Origin: Leifsonia sp. CL147
GTDB taxonomy: Bacteria; Actinomycetota; Actinomycetes; Actinomycetales; Microbacteriaceae
Assembly: GCF_900114565.1 (NCBI RefSeq)
Contig: NZ_FOTM01000021.1
Span: forward strand, 1 to 64,000
Length of the DNA stretch: 64,000 nucleotides
Direction of reading: 5' to 3'
Shown here: in pieces, positions 1-8,553 of the stretch
How the letters are laid out: each line of letters opens with the position of its first letter
Position numbering within the stretch: the first letter of the stretch is position 1
Position numbers and translations under genes: made by a program
The notes under the pieces: generated by a model
Database searches by the model: none
The model's input: only the letters and a program-made list of their open reading frames with translations
What the model was told of the DNA's origin: nothing

Positions 1-303
1 GATCGTGGATCGCAATTTCGTTCCCGCAAGCAGGCCCGTGCTCTGCACCGACATGGCCTGGTCGGATCGATGGGCCGTGTCGGGGCCGCAGGCGACAACG
101 CGGCGATGGAATCCTTCTTCGCCCTCCTGCAAAAGAACGTCCTGAACCGGCGCTCCTGGGCCACCCGCCAAGATCTCCGGATCGCGATCGTCACCTGGAT
201 CGAACGCACCTACCACCGACGCCGCCGACAAGACCGGCTCGGCCGTTTGACGCCCATCGAGTTCGAGACCATCATGAACAACAACCTGGCCCTCGCGGCC
301 TAA
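1..303 (+). CDS. IS3-type transposase, C-terminal part (5' end outside window)
   Basis: The frame is open from base 1 to the TAA at 301-303 and gives the last 100 residues of a DDE transposase. The segment GDNAAMESFFALLQKN (about residues 31-46 of the visible part) matches the end of the IS3-family integrase core; the glutamate in AMESFF would be the last acidic residue of the DDE triad. The basic tail with TYHRRRRQDRLGRLTPIEFE is also typical of this family. The N-terminal part and the left end of the element are not visible, so whether the element is intact cannot be judged. The right end should lie just after the stop, close to or inside the 3' end of the small lipoprotein gene on the other strand. 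An IS beside an RHS locus fits a region open to rearrangement. Confidence 0.85.
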   Translation, partial: DRGSQFRSRKQARALHRHGLVGSMGRVGAAGDNAAMESFFALLQKNVLNRRSWATRQDLRIAIVTWIERTYHRRRRQDRLGRLTPIEFETIMNNNLALAA

Positions 304-313
304 ACCGAAACTG

Positions 314-604
314 TCACCCTCCGCTGCACCAGTCCCGTTCGCCCAATGTGGAGTCTTTCGTGCTGATGACCACGTAGTTGTTTGGATTTCCGAGGTCGTC
401 TTGTGCCCAATCCGAGCAAAGCTCCTGAGCGTTGTGGTCCATGACTTGCGACCTCTCCATTGCCGCTGCCAACGACTGGACTCCTGACACTCCGGCGCAG
501 CCACTGATTGCGACACACGTACCGACTAGCGCAACGGTCAGTACGGGAAGCCGCGCCCGAGCGGTCACAACCCAATCCAAGTCCGGGAGCTCAAGCAGCA
601 GCAC
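314..604 (-). CDS. small putative lipoprotein, last gene of the RHS operon
   Basis: This 96-residue protein is not recognised. Its N-terminal part holds a hydrophobic stretch (about residues 20-35) ending in the lipobox ISGC (33-36), so it is probably a lipoprotein anchored at Cys36. The mature part is short, acidic and has two further cysteines, one in the final WCSGG. The start overlaps the end of the preceding gene by 14 bases, which suggests translational coupling; a GTG at residue 13 is a possible alternative start giving a more usual signal length. The stop lies only about 10 bases from the IS3 transposase stop on the opposite strand, so the last codons may come from the IS end and the protein may be truncated. 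By position it could be an immunity or accessory protein of the RHS protein; this is inference only. Confidence 0.55.
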   Translation of the reverse strand: MLLLELPDLDWVVTARARLPVLTVALVGTCVAISGCAGVSGVQSLAAAMERSQVMDHNAQELCSDWAQDDLGNPNNYVVISTKDSTLGERDWCSGG

Positions 605-1109
605 GATGCAGCCGCTTCAGAAACTCGCCCAGATATTCATCCCTCTGGGCTGCGCATGCGCGATTGATTCCCTTCGGCCCCGCCACCCGAATCGGCAGGC
701 CATATGTCTTGCCTTCAACGCTCACCCCGAGAAACAGAGTTTGGTAGGTGATTCGACCGAATTCAGTCGTTCCTCCGGCCACATCTGAGATGGCTGCCAG
801 CGGGAAAGAAGCTATCCTTTCGGGCTGGGTGGATCCTCCCCAAAAAGTCATTGTCGACTCATCGACGACAACAGTAAATCGTTGCCCTGTCCGATGGCAC
901 TTCGAACCCTGCGCTCTGGCGATCCGCCGCAGAACGGCGTTGGTTTCCGACGCGCTGAACCCAGTGAATGTCAGTGCGTCGGCACGAGGTTGTAAGGTCG
1001 CCAGTCGAACGGTATGGAGCCGGATCGACGTGATTGTCAGAATTGCTCCAATGACAACTGCGGCCAAAAACGCGAAGACAATCGAATACACAATCACGTT
1101 TGTTGTCAT
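591..1109 (-). CDS. hypothetical protein with one N-terminal membrane helix
   Basis: This 172-residue protein is not recognised. One strong membrane segment spans about residues 7-29, followed by a soluble domain of about 140 residues with alternating beta-like stretches such as RFTVVVDES and ITYQTLFLGVSVEG. The start ATG overlaps the stop of the upstream 122-residue gene in an ATGA arrangement, and its own end overlaps the next gene by 14 bases, so it belongs to one polycistronic unit with the RHS gene. The DNA from about 314 to 1900 looks less GC-rich than the surrounding genes, with AAAAA, TTTTT and AAATC runs, as expected for an exchangeable toxin-immunity module. A role as a membrane immunity protein is plausible but unproven. 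Confidence 0.6.
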   Translation of the reverse strand: MTTNVIVYSIVFAFLAAVVIGAILTITSIRLHTVRLATLQPRADALTFTGFSASETNAVLRRIARAQGSKCHRTGQRFTVVVDESTMTFWGGSTQPERIASFPLAAISDVAGGTTEFGRITYQTLFLGVSVEGKTYGLPIRVAGPKGINRACAAQRDEYLGEFLKRLHRAAA

Positions 1110-1474
1110 TTGATTTCGCCTCTTCGGTGCGCTGGCGAACGGTACGGGTCTCCGGCCGAACGGATGATTTTTCCGGACCGGGATTCGAGTTGCGGCAGCT
1201 CACGGTAACGATTCGACAGAGTCGTGTACCCGGCCCGCGCTTCCCACACGCCGATCGTTCGGCCGACCAGATAGAACACGATCGTGCCACCCATCAAGGC
1301 CAACATGATCGCGGCGAGCACTCCATACGGAACACCGTGCGGTATCAACAGCAAGCCGAAACCCGCCAACGCCAGCCCGATAGCGAGAAGCATGCATCCA
1401 GTGGCCAGCCGAAGGAAGTTCCCTGCCGAGAACACGTGGGGGTGATCTACTCCCCGGGATGACCTATCCACCAT
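1106..1474 (-). CDS. hypothetical two-helix membrane protein directly after the RHS gene
   Basis: This 122-residue protein is not recognised. Two hydrophobic segments (about residues 22-44 and 50-74) form a helical hairpin, followed by a basic cytosolic-looking tail. The ATG directly follows the RHS stop codon (TAA then ATG, no gap), and a GGAGG lies inside the last RHS codons, so translation is probably coupled. Its position immediately downstream of the variable RHS tip is where immunity genes of polymorphic toxins usually lie, and the RHS tip is itself hydrophobic, so a membrane immunity partner would make sense. Nothing in the sequence alone proves that role. Confidence 0.6.
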   Translation of the reverse strand: MVDRSSRGVDHPHVFSAGNFLRLATGCMLLAIGLALAGFGLLLIPHGVPYGVLAAIMLALMGGTIVFYLVGRTIGVWEARAGYTTLSNRYRELPQLESRSGKIIRSAGDPYRSPAHRRGEIK

Positions 1475-4400
1475 TTACGTCTTCCCTCCCACGAGCCCGC
1501 CACCACTCACTATGCCTGTGTATCCACTGCCGACGATTCCGAGGGCTGACATCGCTCCTTCCACCGCCTCCAACGCCCAACCTTGGACCCATTTCTTTAC
1601 GGCCATCGGGACGAACGGGATCAGCGTAAGCAACGCGCCGACTATACAATTTGCCCAATCGCTGGACTTCTTGTTCTTGATAGCTTCCATGCACGTGATT
1701 GCTGAACTCACCATTCCCGCCGCGCCAGCGATCGCAGCAAATATTTGACCAAAGGGCGCAGGCGTCCAGATCAAGAAACCCGCAATTCCAGAAACAACAC
1801 CCAAAATGTTGGCTACAAGCGTCCAATCGATGTTGTCATGTCTGTCCTGGACTTTGTTTTGGCTGTTTGGTGAGTCGGCCTTGGGCTTGGCAGGTGAGGA
1901 AGGCTTTGCTGGTGCGGGCGGTGCAGGTGAAGTTGGTGGTTTGGTGATTGTGGGTCGCCATGGAGCCGGGTTCGTTCCGCATCCGAGGGGGATGCCGTCG
2001 GAGGCAGGGTTGTATCTCGCGCAGATGTTGCCGTTGATGTCCACATTGCTGGTGGGGTTGTTCCACGCGTAGGCGTAGCGGTGCAGCGACTGCGGCTGGG
2101 TGAGGACGCCCTCGTAGGCGTCCGGTGTGGTCCAGGTCGCGGTGCCCGGGTTGTAGGTGCGCGCATAGTAGTGGTTGAGGCCCTGGGTGGGGTCGGTGGT
2201 TTCGCCGGTGTAGTTCTCAGGGGCTGACCAGCCGGTGGTGCCGAACTGTTGCGCGCCCCAGTCGTCATAGGTGGAGAGTTGGGTGATCGAGGGCCCGTTG
2301 GCGTCGGCGACGGTAGAGCCGAGGCGGTCCAGAAGGTCCCAGGTGGCGTCACCGTTCTGGGTGACGTGCTCGGCGAGGTTGCCGAGCGCGTCCCGGACCA
2401 GTGTCGCCGTTCCGGTGCCGGTGCTCGTGGTTTGTGCCGGGGTGAGTCCGTTGAAGACGGTGTGGGTGGTGTCCGTGCCGTACCCGGTGGAGTCGGTGGT
2501 GGTGACCCGGCGGCCCAGGCCGTCGTAGCCGTAGTCGGTGATGCGGCCCTCCCGGGAGACCTGGGTGGTCTGCCCGGCCGGGTTGTAGCCGTACTGGGTG
2601 GAGACTCCACCGATGGACTGGTTGACCCGGTTCCCGGCCCCATCGTAGGAGTAGGTGGCGGTGCCGGCCGCGACGCCCCGACCGGGCCCTGATGTGTCGG
2701 TCCGAGTGAGCTGGTCGGCATCGTTGTACGTCCCCTGCTGCGCGAAGTTCCCATCGCTGGCACCTGTTCGAGACCAGGCCGTGCGGTTGCCCGCCGGGTC
2801 GTACCCGTAACTGTTCTTCTCCCCCGCAGCCGACGTGGAGGCCGTGAGCCGGTCCAAAGCGTCGTACGCGTAGGTCGTCGATGTCTTCGTGGTTTTCGGC
2901 TTGGCGACAGCCGCCCCCGGCTGTCCGGTGGTCGCCAGCCGAGCGGGCTGGTCGGTGATCGTGCGGCTGGCGGTTGTGACATTCCCGTCGCCGTCATAGT
3001 CGTACTGGTAGGACAGCGATCCGCCGTCCGCGACCGGGTTGGCCGGCGTCGGCAGGGTGCGCCCGTTCAGGTAGGGAGCCGTGCGTTCACACAGGGGCGC
3101 ATCCGTTTTGGTGCCGGCGCGGGCTCCGAGGTATCCGGCGACGCCGGTGCACGTGGCCGCGGCAGCGTCCCCCTTGGCATACGGAGCGGCAGTCGGGCTC
3201 GAGGCGGGTGCCGGTGCGGCTGCGGGCTGCGGGGTGGTGTGGGCGATCGCGGTGACCCGGTTGTCCGGGTCGTACTGATACCCGGTGCTCAGGCCGGTCG
3301 AGCGCGACTGGGTGCTGAGGTTGCCTGCGGGGTCCCAGACGTAGCTGAGCGAACCCCAGGGAGAGGCCTGGGAGGTGACCTTCCCGGCCTGGTCGTAGGT
3401 GTAGGTCAGCTGCTGCCCGGTCGGGAGGGTCAGCCCAGTGGTTTGACCGGCCGCATCGTAGGCGGTGAGCAGCTTCCCGCCCTGCTGGTCGATCTGGGTG
3501 GAGGTGCGGCCGTCCTTGTCGTAGACGAAACCGGTCACCCCACCCGGGTCGGTCACCGCGATGAGATGCTGCTCAGAGTCGTACTCGTAGGTCGCGATCG
3601 AGCCGGCAGCATCCTGGCGGATCAGGTCGCCGCGCTGGTCATAGCGGAAGGCGGTGGTCGCCCCGGTCCCAGCGACGGTCGTCGCGGTACGGCCGGCCTT
3701 CGTGTATGTCGTGTGGGTGGTGTTCCCCACGGGGTTGATCTCGCTGGTGGTGCGGCCCGCCGCATCCACGGTGTAGCGGGTGGTGTGCCCGTTCGGGTCC
3801 TTCACGGTGGTGAGGTTGCCGTCGGCGTCGTACCCGTACGACGTCGTCACGTTCACATCGGAAGCAGGCTTTGCACCCTTCCGATACCCCTCGACCACGC
3901 GGGTGAGTTGCCCGGCCGGGTCATACGCGTAGACGGTCTCGCTGCCGTTCGCGCTGGTGACGGAGGTCTGCTGCCCGGCCAGGTCGTACGCATATTCTGT
4001 GGTGGCCCCCGTCGCGTCGGTCAGTGAGGTCTGCCGCCCGCCCGCGTCGAACCCGTACGAGGTGGTGTGCCCAGTCGGATCGGTCACCGCGATGCGTCGA
4101 CCGGCGGCGTCGTACGCATAGGTGGTGGCGTGTCCGGCGGGGTCCGTGGTCGTGGCGACCTGGTCGGTGGAAGTGTAGCTCGTGGTGGTGGTCCGGCCGA
4201 GCGGATCCGTCACGGCGGTCAGGTTCCCGGCCGGGTCGTATCCATAACGGGTCGTCTCGGCCATCGGCGTCGTGGAAGAGGTGACCCTCCCGGCCGCGTC
4301 ATAGGTGTACAGGGTGGTGCCACCCCTGCGGTCGGTGACCGAGATCAGGTTGCTATCGGCGTCGTACCCGTAGTCGGTGTGCTTGCCGGCACCATCGGTG

Positions 4401-7400
4401 ACCCGGGTGACGCGATCCATCACGTCGTACCCGAATCGCGTCGAGACGCCGTCGGGATCGGTCTGGCCGACCAGGCGACCGACACCGTCGTAGGAATACT
4501 TCGTGGTCGCACCGACCGGGTCCGTCTGCGAGATCAGGTTCCCGGCGGCGTCGTACCGGTACGTCGTCTTCGCCCCCGTTGGAGAGGTGACACCGGTGAC
4601 GTGACCGACTCCGTCGTAGGTGCGAGTCCACGACCCACCGTTGGGGTCGGTGACCGAGGTCACCCGATCCCTCCCGTCCGTGAAATACACCGTCTTCGCA
4701 CCTTGCGGGTTGGTTTCCCCGAGGAGGGAGTCCTCGCTGTCGTACGTGTAGGCGGTGGCGCCACCGGCAGCGTTCGTCGCCCGGGTGAGGTGGAAGAGCG
4801 CATCCCAGGTGTACTTCGACACGGCACCGGCCGGGTCCGTGACCTGCGAGACGTGATCGTTGGGCTCATACCCGTACGAGGTCACATTGCCGGAGGGGTC
4901 GGTGACGGAGGTCACGCGGTCCCCGTTGTCCCAGGCATAACGGGTCGTGTGTCCGTTCGGGTCGGTCACCGCGGTGATCCGCCCGGCACTGTCGTAGGCG
5001 TAGCGAGTGACTGCTCCGGTGGGATCGGTGACCGTGGTGATGTTACCCAGGGCATCGTGCCCGTAGGTGGTGGTCGCGCCGGACGGCTGGACCGAGGCGG
5101 CGAGCGTTCCCGTCCCGTCGTACCGGTTCGTGATGGTGCTCCCATCCGGCTGATGCGTCACCGTCAGCCGCCCGGAGGCGTCGTAGTCGTACGCCCACGT
5201 CCGCGCAGCTCCCTTCGGTCCTCCCGCGTCCGTTCGGGTGGCCAGCAGACCGGTCGGCGTGTAGGTGTACTTCGTCACAGCACCAGTGGGCGAGGTCTCG
5301 GTCAGGATGTTCCCCGACCCGTCATACGTATATGTCGTGGTGTGCGCGTTCTCGTCGGTCGAACGGGTGACGTTGTTCTGCGCGTCGAAACCGAAAGAAG
5401 CCGTGCTCCCATCGGGATGCTTCACCTTCGTGATGCGGAAGGCAGAGTCGTAGAAGTACAGACTCACCCGGCCCAGAGTGTCCGTGTAGGTCGTCTGCCC
5501 GGCGGTGGAGTAGTCCAGCGTACGCAGCTTGCCCGCGGCGTCCCACTGCTTCACGATCCGGCCGGCGGCATCGTATTCGTTCTTCAGGTACAGCGCGCCG
5601 GTGGCATCCGTACCGGTCAGCAGCTGGTGCGTCCCGTCGTAGCTGAAGACGTGCGTGCGACCGTCCGGGAGGGTGACCGTCGTCAGATTCCCGGCCGCGT
5701 CGTACGACAGACCCCAATGGTCGCCGCCCGGACGGGTGAACCCGGTCACACGGCCCAGAGCGTCGGACTGGACCTGGATGATCTCGCCGCCCGGGACGGT
5801 GATGGAGGTGAGCGGCACGAACTGCTGCGTGTTCCCATCCGCCGCCCCATACGTCAGCGTCATCGCGTTGCCGTTGGCGTCCGTGTGCGCGACCAGTTCG
5901 CCGATGCCCTCGATGTCTCCGGCATCGAACAGCCACGACTCACCGGATACGTCCGTGAGCAGGAGTCGCCCGCCGGGTTGCTCGGACAGCGTCTGATGCA
6001 CGGTGGGATCGGCGACATAGCCGCCGTGGCCGTCCGGCGTGAACACATAACTCGCCCCGTCACCGCGAACCACCATCACGCTGCCATCGCTGAACCGCTG
6101 CGCCCGGGCGTCGAGACCGAACGACCACCCGGCGCCCACCCGCGACAACCGGCCGTCCTGCGAGTTGTAGAACAGGGTCAGATCGGTGGACGAACCGCCC
6201 AGACCGGGAAGCGAGAACAGCTTCTCCTGCTCCACCAGGTTGCCCGTGGAGAACGAGAACGGCTCTCCGCCGTAGGTCAGGTAATTCTGCAGGCCCAGAT
6301 TCCGCCAGCGGGCGAGCTCCGCCGCCGAGGGCGGGGATGGCCAGCCACCGGTCACCGGGTCGGTGCAATCGAAACCCTGAGTCTCCAACCACTTACCCAG
6401 ACCGGTCAGCACACCGTCCGCGATGTACGAGAACCCGTTGTCGATCACGGCTCGGTCGTAGTTGTTGTCCATGAACAGCGCTTCCAGGTGCGTCAACGCA
6501 CCCGGCACACCATCGAACTCCGACCCCGGGAAGTTGCCGTTGTTGCCCATGTTCTGAGCCGGACGACCCGTATACGTGGGCAGGTTCCCGACGAGGGAGA
6601 ACGACAGCTGGTCATCCGCCGGCCCACCGCGCGAATACGACTGCGAACCACCCAGCGAAGGATCGCTTCCGCCCCATGCGACACCATCCAGCGTGTTGAA
6701 CCCGATCCCGAGCGTGAGCACCGGGTTCGCGTTCGTCGCGATGCCCGCACGCGTGTCCCGGCTGATGAACGGCACCGACACATCCTGCCGGGTGATCACC
6801 ACGGACGCCCGGCAATCCTGCTGCAACATCCCCGACACCAGCTGGGCCAACCGGATGTTGAACCCCAGCTCCGACGTCGGCGGCGCCGGCGTGGACACGT
6901 GGCCCTCATCGTTGTCCGGGTCCAGCACCACCACCGGCCCGGGCGGCGGGACGAACTTCACCCCGATCACCACGAACTGGGACAGGTGCGTCGACTCCCC
7001 CTTCACCAAGCCCGTCTTCGCATCGAAGTACGACGGAAGAACGACCCACGGGTCACCGGACTTCTCGCGGGTGTAGAGCTGCAGCGTCCTCGTATCCAGA
7101 CCGTTCGCCTTCACCCGCGCCAGATCCGGCTTCACACTCAACGCCACGCCCGGAACGACGTCGGAGACCACCGGTCCCTTCTTGCCGCCACCGCGGGTGT
7201 GGATGCGCTTCGCCGGGAACTTCGTCTGCTGCTTCCCTGCAGCGTCCTTCGCGGTGATCTGCACCGGATCCGACACCGGGACACCGCCACCCGGCTGCTC
7301 CGCCTGAGCGGACACGAGCGCATCCGCGGGTGCGGCACCCACCGACACGCTCAGGTCGGACGGCACCTCATTGCCGGAGAACGTAGCGGACACACCGAGA

Positions 7401-7726
7401 CTCTCCGCGGCCACCGTAGAGGACGCATCCGGACGAACCGTACCTTCCGCGACGGGCGCCGGAGCCGTGGTCTGCGCGGCGACCCGCGCATCCCGCACGG
7501 CCGCCGCCGCACGCACCTCCGCGAGGGTCGCGGCAGCCGTTCGCCGGGCGATCTCCAACGGCGAAGCCTCCGCCGGAGTCACGGTGCCGACCGCGACGAC
7601 GGCCGCAAGGGCTATCACTGAGACGCAGCCGCGAAGCCACAACCCACGCCCGGAGGACCTGCGCGCGGAGGACCGGCGCACTGACGTCCGGCGCGCGGAG
7701 GAACGGCGCAGCACCAACTCGCGCAT
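1475..7726 (-). CDS. secreted RHS/YD-repeat protein, putative polymorphic toxin
   Basis: This protein has 2083 residues. The ATG at 7726 is chosen because it overlaps the stop of the preceding gene by one base (TGATG) and starts a signal peptide: an arginine-rich N-region, a hydrophobic core at about 33-50 and a likely cleavage after AEA (about 54). A unique region follows to about residue 620, with a conserved GEPFSFSTGNLVEQEKLFSL entry segment near 490. Dozens of YD repeats of the form YDAAGNLTxVTDP then run to about 1850. The RHS core ends with GLNHYYARTYNP, then YAYAWNNPTSNVDINGN. The last roughly 183 residues (DNA 1475-2026) are a different module: a proline-rich linker, then hydrophobic Gly/Ala-rich segments (about tail residues 70-112 and 125-145) and a glycine-rich end. 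RHS shells enclose and deliver C-terminal toxins in known systems; this tip resembles no nuclease or deaminase I can name and may act on membranes. Confidence 0.9.
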   Translation of the reverse strand: MRELVLRRSSARRTSVRRSSARRSSGRGLWLRGCVSVIALAAVVAVGTVTPAEASPLEIARRTAAATLAEVRAAAAVRDARVAAQTTAPAPVAEGTVRPDASSTVAAESLGVSATFSGNEVPSDLSVSVGAAPADALVSAQAEQPGGGVPVSDPVQITAKDAAGKQQTKFPAKRIHTRGGGKKGPVVSDVVPGVALSVKPDLARVKANGLDTRTLQLYTREKSGDPWVVLPSYFDAKTGLVKGESTHLSQFVVIGVKFVPPPGPVVVLDPDNDEGHVSTPAPPTSELGFNIRLAQLVSGMLQQDCRASVVITRQDVSVPFISRDTRAGIATNANPVLTLGIGFNTLDGVAWGGSDPSLGGSQSYSRGGPADDQLSFSLVGNLPTYTGRPAQNMGNNGNFPGSEFDGVPGALTHLEALFMDNNYDRAVIDNGFSYIADGVLTGLGKWLETQGFDCTDPVTGGWPSPPSAAELARWRNLGLQNYLTYGGEPFSFSTGNLVEQEKLFSLPGLGGSSTDLTLFYNSQDGRLSRVGAGWSFGLDARAQRFSDGSVMVVRGDGASYVFTPDGHGGYVADPTVHQTLSEQPGGRLLLTDVSGESWLFDAGDIEGIGELVAHTDANGNAMTLTYGAADGNTQQFVPLTSITVPGGEIIQVQSDALGRVTGFTRPGGDHWGLSYDAAGNLTTVTLPDGRTHVFSYDGTHQLLTGTDATGALYLKNEYDAAGRIVKQWDAAGKLRTLDYSTAGQTTYTDTLGRVSLYFYDSAFRITKVKHPDGSTASFGFDAQNNVTRSTDENAHTTTYTYDGSGNILTETSPTGAVTKYTYTPTGLLATRTDAGGPKGAARTWAYDYDASGRLTVTHQPDGSTITNRYDGTGTLAASVQPSGATTTYGHDALGNITTVTDPTGAVTRYAYDSAGRITAVTDPNGHTTRYAWDNGDRVTSVTDPSGNVTSYGYEPNDHVSQVTDPAGAVSKYTWDALFHLTRATNAAGGATAYTYDSEDSLLGETNPQGAKTVYFTDGRDRVTSVTDPNGGSWTRTYDGVGHVTGVTSPTGAKTTYRYDAAGNLISQTDPVGATTKYSYDGVGRLVGQTDPDGVSTRFGYDVMDRVTRVTDGAGKHTDYGYDADSNLISVTDRRGGTTLYTYDAAGRVTSSTTPMAETTRYGYDPAGNLTAVTDPLGRTTTTSYTSTDQVATTTDPAGHATTYAYDAAGRRIAVTDPTGHTTSYGFDAGGRQTSLTDATGATTEYAYDLAGQQTSVTSANGSETVYAYDPAGQLTRVVEGYRKGAKPASDVNVTTSYGYDADGNLTTVKDPNGHTTRYTVDAAGRTTSEINPVGNTTHTTYTKAGRTATTVAGTGATTAFRYDQRGDLIRQDAAGSIATYEYDSEQHLIAVTDPGGVTGFVYDKDGRTSTQIDQQGGKLLTAYDAAGQTTGLTLPTGQQLTYTYDQAGKVTSQASPWGSLSYVWDPAGNLSTQSRSTGLSTGYQYDPDNRVTAIAHTTPQPAAAPAPASSPTAAPYAKGDAAAATCTGVAGYLGARAGTKTDAPLCERTAPYLNGRTLPTPANPVADGGSLSYQYDYDGDGNVTTASRTITDQPARLATTGQPGAAVAKPKTTKTSTTYAYDALDRLTASTSAAGEKNSYGYDPAGNRTAWSRTGASDGNFAQQGTYNDADQLTRTDTSGPGRGVAAGTATYSYDGAGNRVNQSIGGVSTQYGYNPAGQTTQVSREGRITDYGYDGLGRRVTTTDSTGYGTDTTHTVFNGLTPAQTTSTGTGTATLVRDALGNLAEHVTQNGDATWDLLDRLGSTVADANGPSITQLSTYDDWGAQQFGTTGWSAPENYTGETTDPTQGLNHYYARTYNPGTATWTTPDAYEGVLTQPQSLHRYAYAWNNPTSNVDINGNICARYNPASDGIPLGCGTNPAPWRPTITKPPTSPAPPAPAKPSSPAKPKADSPNSQNKVQDRHDNIDWTLVANILGVVSGIAGFLIWTPAPFGQIFAAIAGAAGMVSSAITCMEAIKNKKSSDWANCIVGALLTLIPFVPMAVKKWVQGWALEAVEGAMSALGIVGSGYTGIVSGGGLVGGKT

Positions 7727-8409
7727 CAGGACGCAGCGCCCGAGTTGAGTGCGGCGGCGAACAGATGACGCTTCCGCGCCAGCAGGATGCCGGCGATGAT
7801 CAATCCGGCAGCCAACGCGGCGATCAGCCCGATGGCGATACTCGAGCCGGTGCTGGCCAGAGCATCCCGCCCCACAACACATGCGGCCAACTGGATCGCG
7901 TCCGACACGCCATCGCCATCGTAGTCCTCATGGCCGGTTGCGCAGCTCGCCGTGCCGCAGATCACGACCGACGCCCACTTCGGGACACCGTTCGCGTTCA
8001 GGTCGCCGTTACCGGTGAGACAGGTCGTCGACCCGCACACGACCTGCCGCGCGAAATCCGGGATGGCATCCCCCACCGAATCCTTCGTCGGCGAGGCGCA
8101 CCGGACCGTTCCGCAGGCGATGACCTCCACCCAATCCGGGATGCCGTCCGCATCGCGATCCTCGCGACCGGTCGCGCCCGTGGCCGAGCCCGAGACCACG
8201 CGCTCCACGGCATCCGGAATCGTGTCCCCGTCCGCATCACAGGACGACACGTCCTGCACGGCCGGGCACGACACGGACGAAACCGGACCGGGCTCCGCCG
8301 CGGACACCGGCCCGGCGGCGATCGAAATGCCGGCACACAGCAGTACGGTGGCGACGCCGGCCGCCACGAGCCGAGAGATCGCTAGGAGAGGGGTAAGAGA
8401 ACGCTGCAC
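7726..8409 (-). CDS. LAXTG-anchored surface protein with calcium-binding-like repeats
   Basis: This 227-residue protein starts with GTG. A signal peptide (about 1-38, ending VSAAEP) precedes about five degenerate repeats of roughly 26 residues, each beginning with an Asp-rich loop such as DADGDTIPDAVE, DRDADGIPDWVE or DYDGDGVSDAIQ and carrying a Cys pair (CGTxxC). These resemble thrombospondin type 3 or EF-hand-like calcium loops. The C-terminus has LASTG (184-188), a membrane helix (about 191-210) and a basic RKRH tail, which is a cell-wall sorting signal of the LAXTG type used by class E sortases of high-GC Gram-positives. The stop overlaps the RHS start by one base, so the two are co-translated; the protein may display or tether the RHS protein at the surface, which is inference. 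No convincing Shine-Dalgarno sequence precedes the GTG. Confidence 0.7.
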   Translation of the reverse strand: MQRSLTPLLAISRLVAAGVATVLLCAGISIAAGPVSAAEPGPVSSVSCPAVQDVSSCDADGDTIPDAVERVVSGSATGATGREDRDADGIPDWVEVIACGTVRCASPTKDSVGDAIPDFARQVVCGSTTCLTGNGDLNANGVPKWASVVICGTASCATGHEDYDGDGVSDAIQLAACVVGRDALASTGSSIAIGLIAALAAGLIIAGILLARKRHLFAAALNSGAAS

Positions 8410-8553
8410 ACCATGAATGACGAACGCGTCAGCGAGTCGTGACGCCGTCCGTCAGGAATTTCTTCCGCCGCGCTCTCCACTCATGGCATCGGAATTCGCG
8501 CACCGCCGGCTCAGGACGACGCGTGCCGCCCGTCGCGATGTGGCGGTCCGGTC

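Noticed and set aside
4067-7621. A 1184-residue open frame on the plus strand opposite the RHS gene
   Set aside because: It is an antisense shadow of YD-repeat coding with GC-rich codons; composition is Arg/Gly/Val-rich without domains, while the minus strand encodes an obvious RHS protein.
7727-7882. Upstream extension of the RHS protein to 2135 residues
   Set aside because: The extension overlaps the preceding gene and has no signal peptide at its start; the ATG at 7726 gives a good signal peptide and coupled start.
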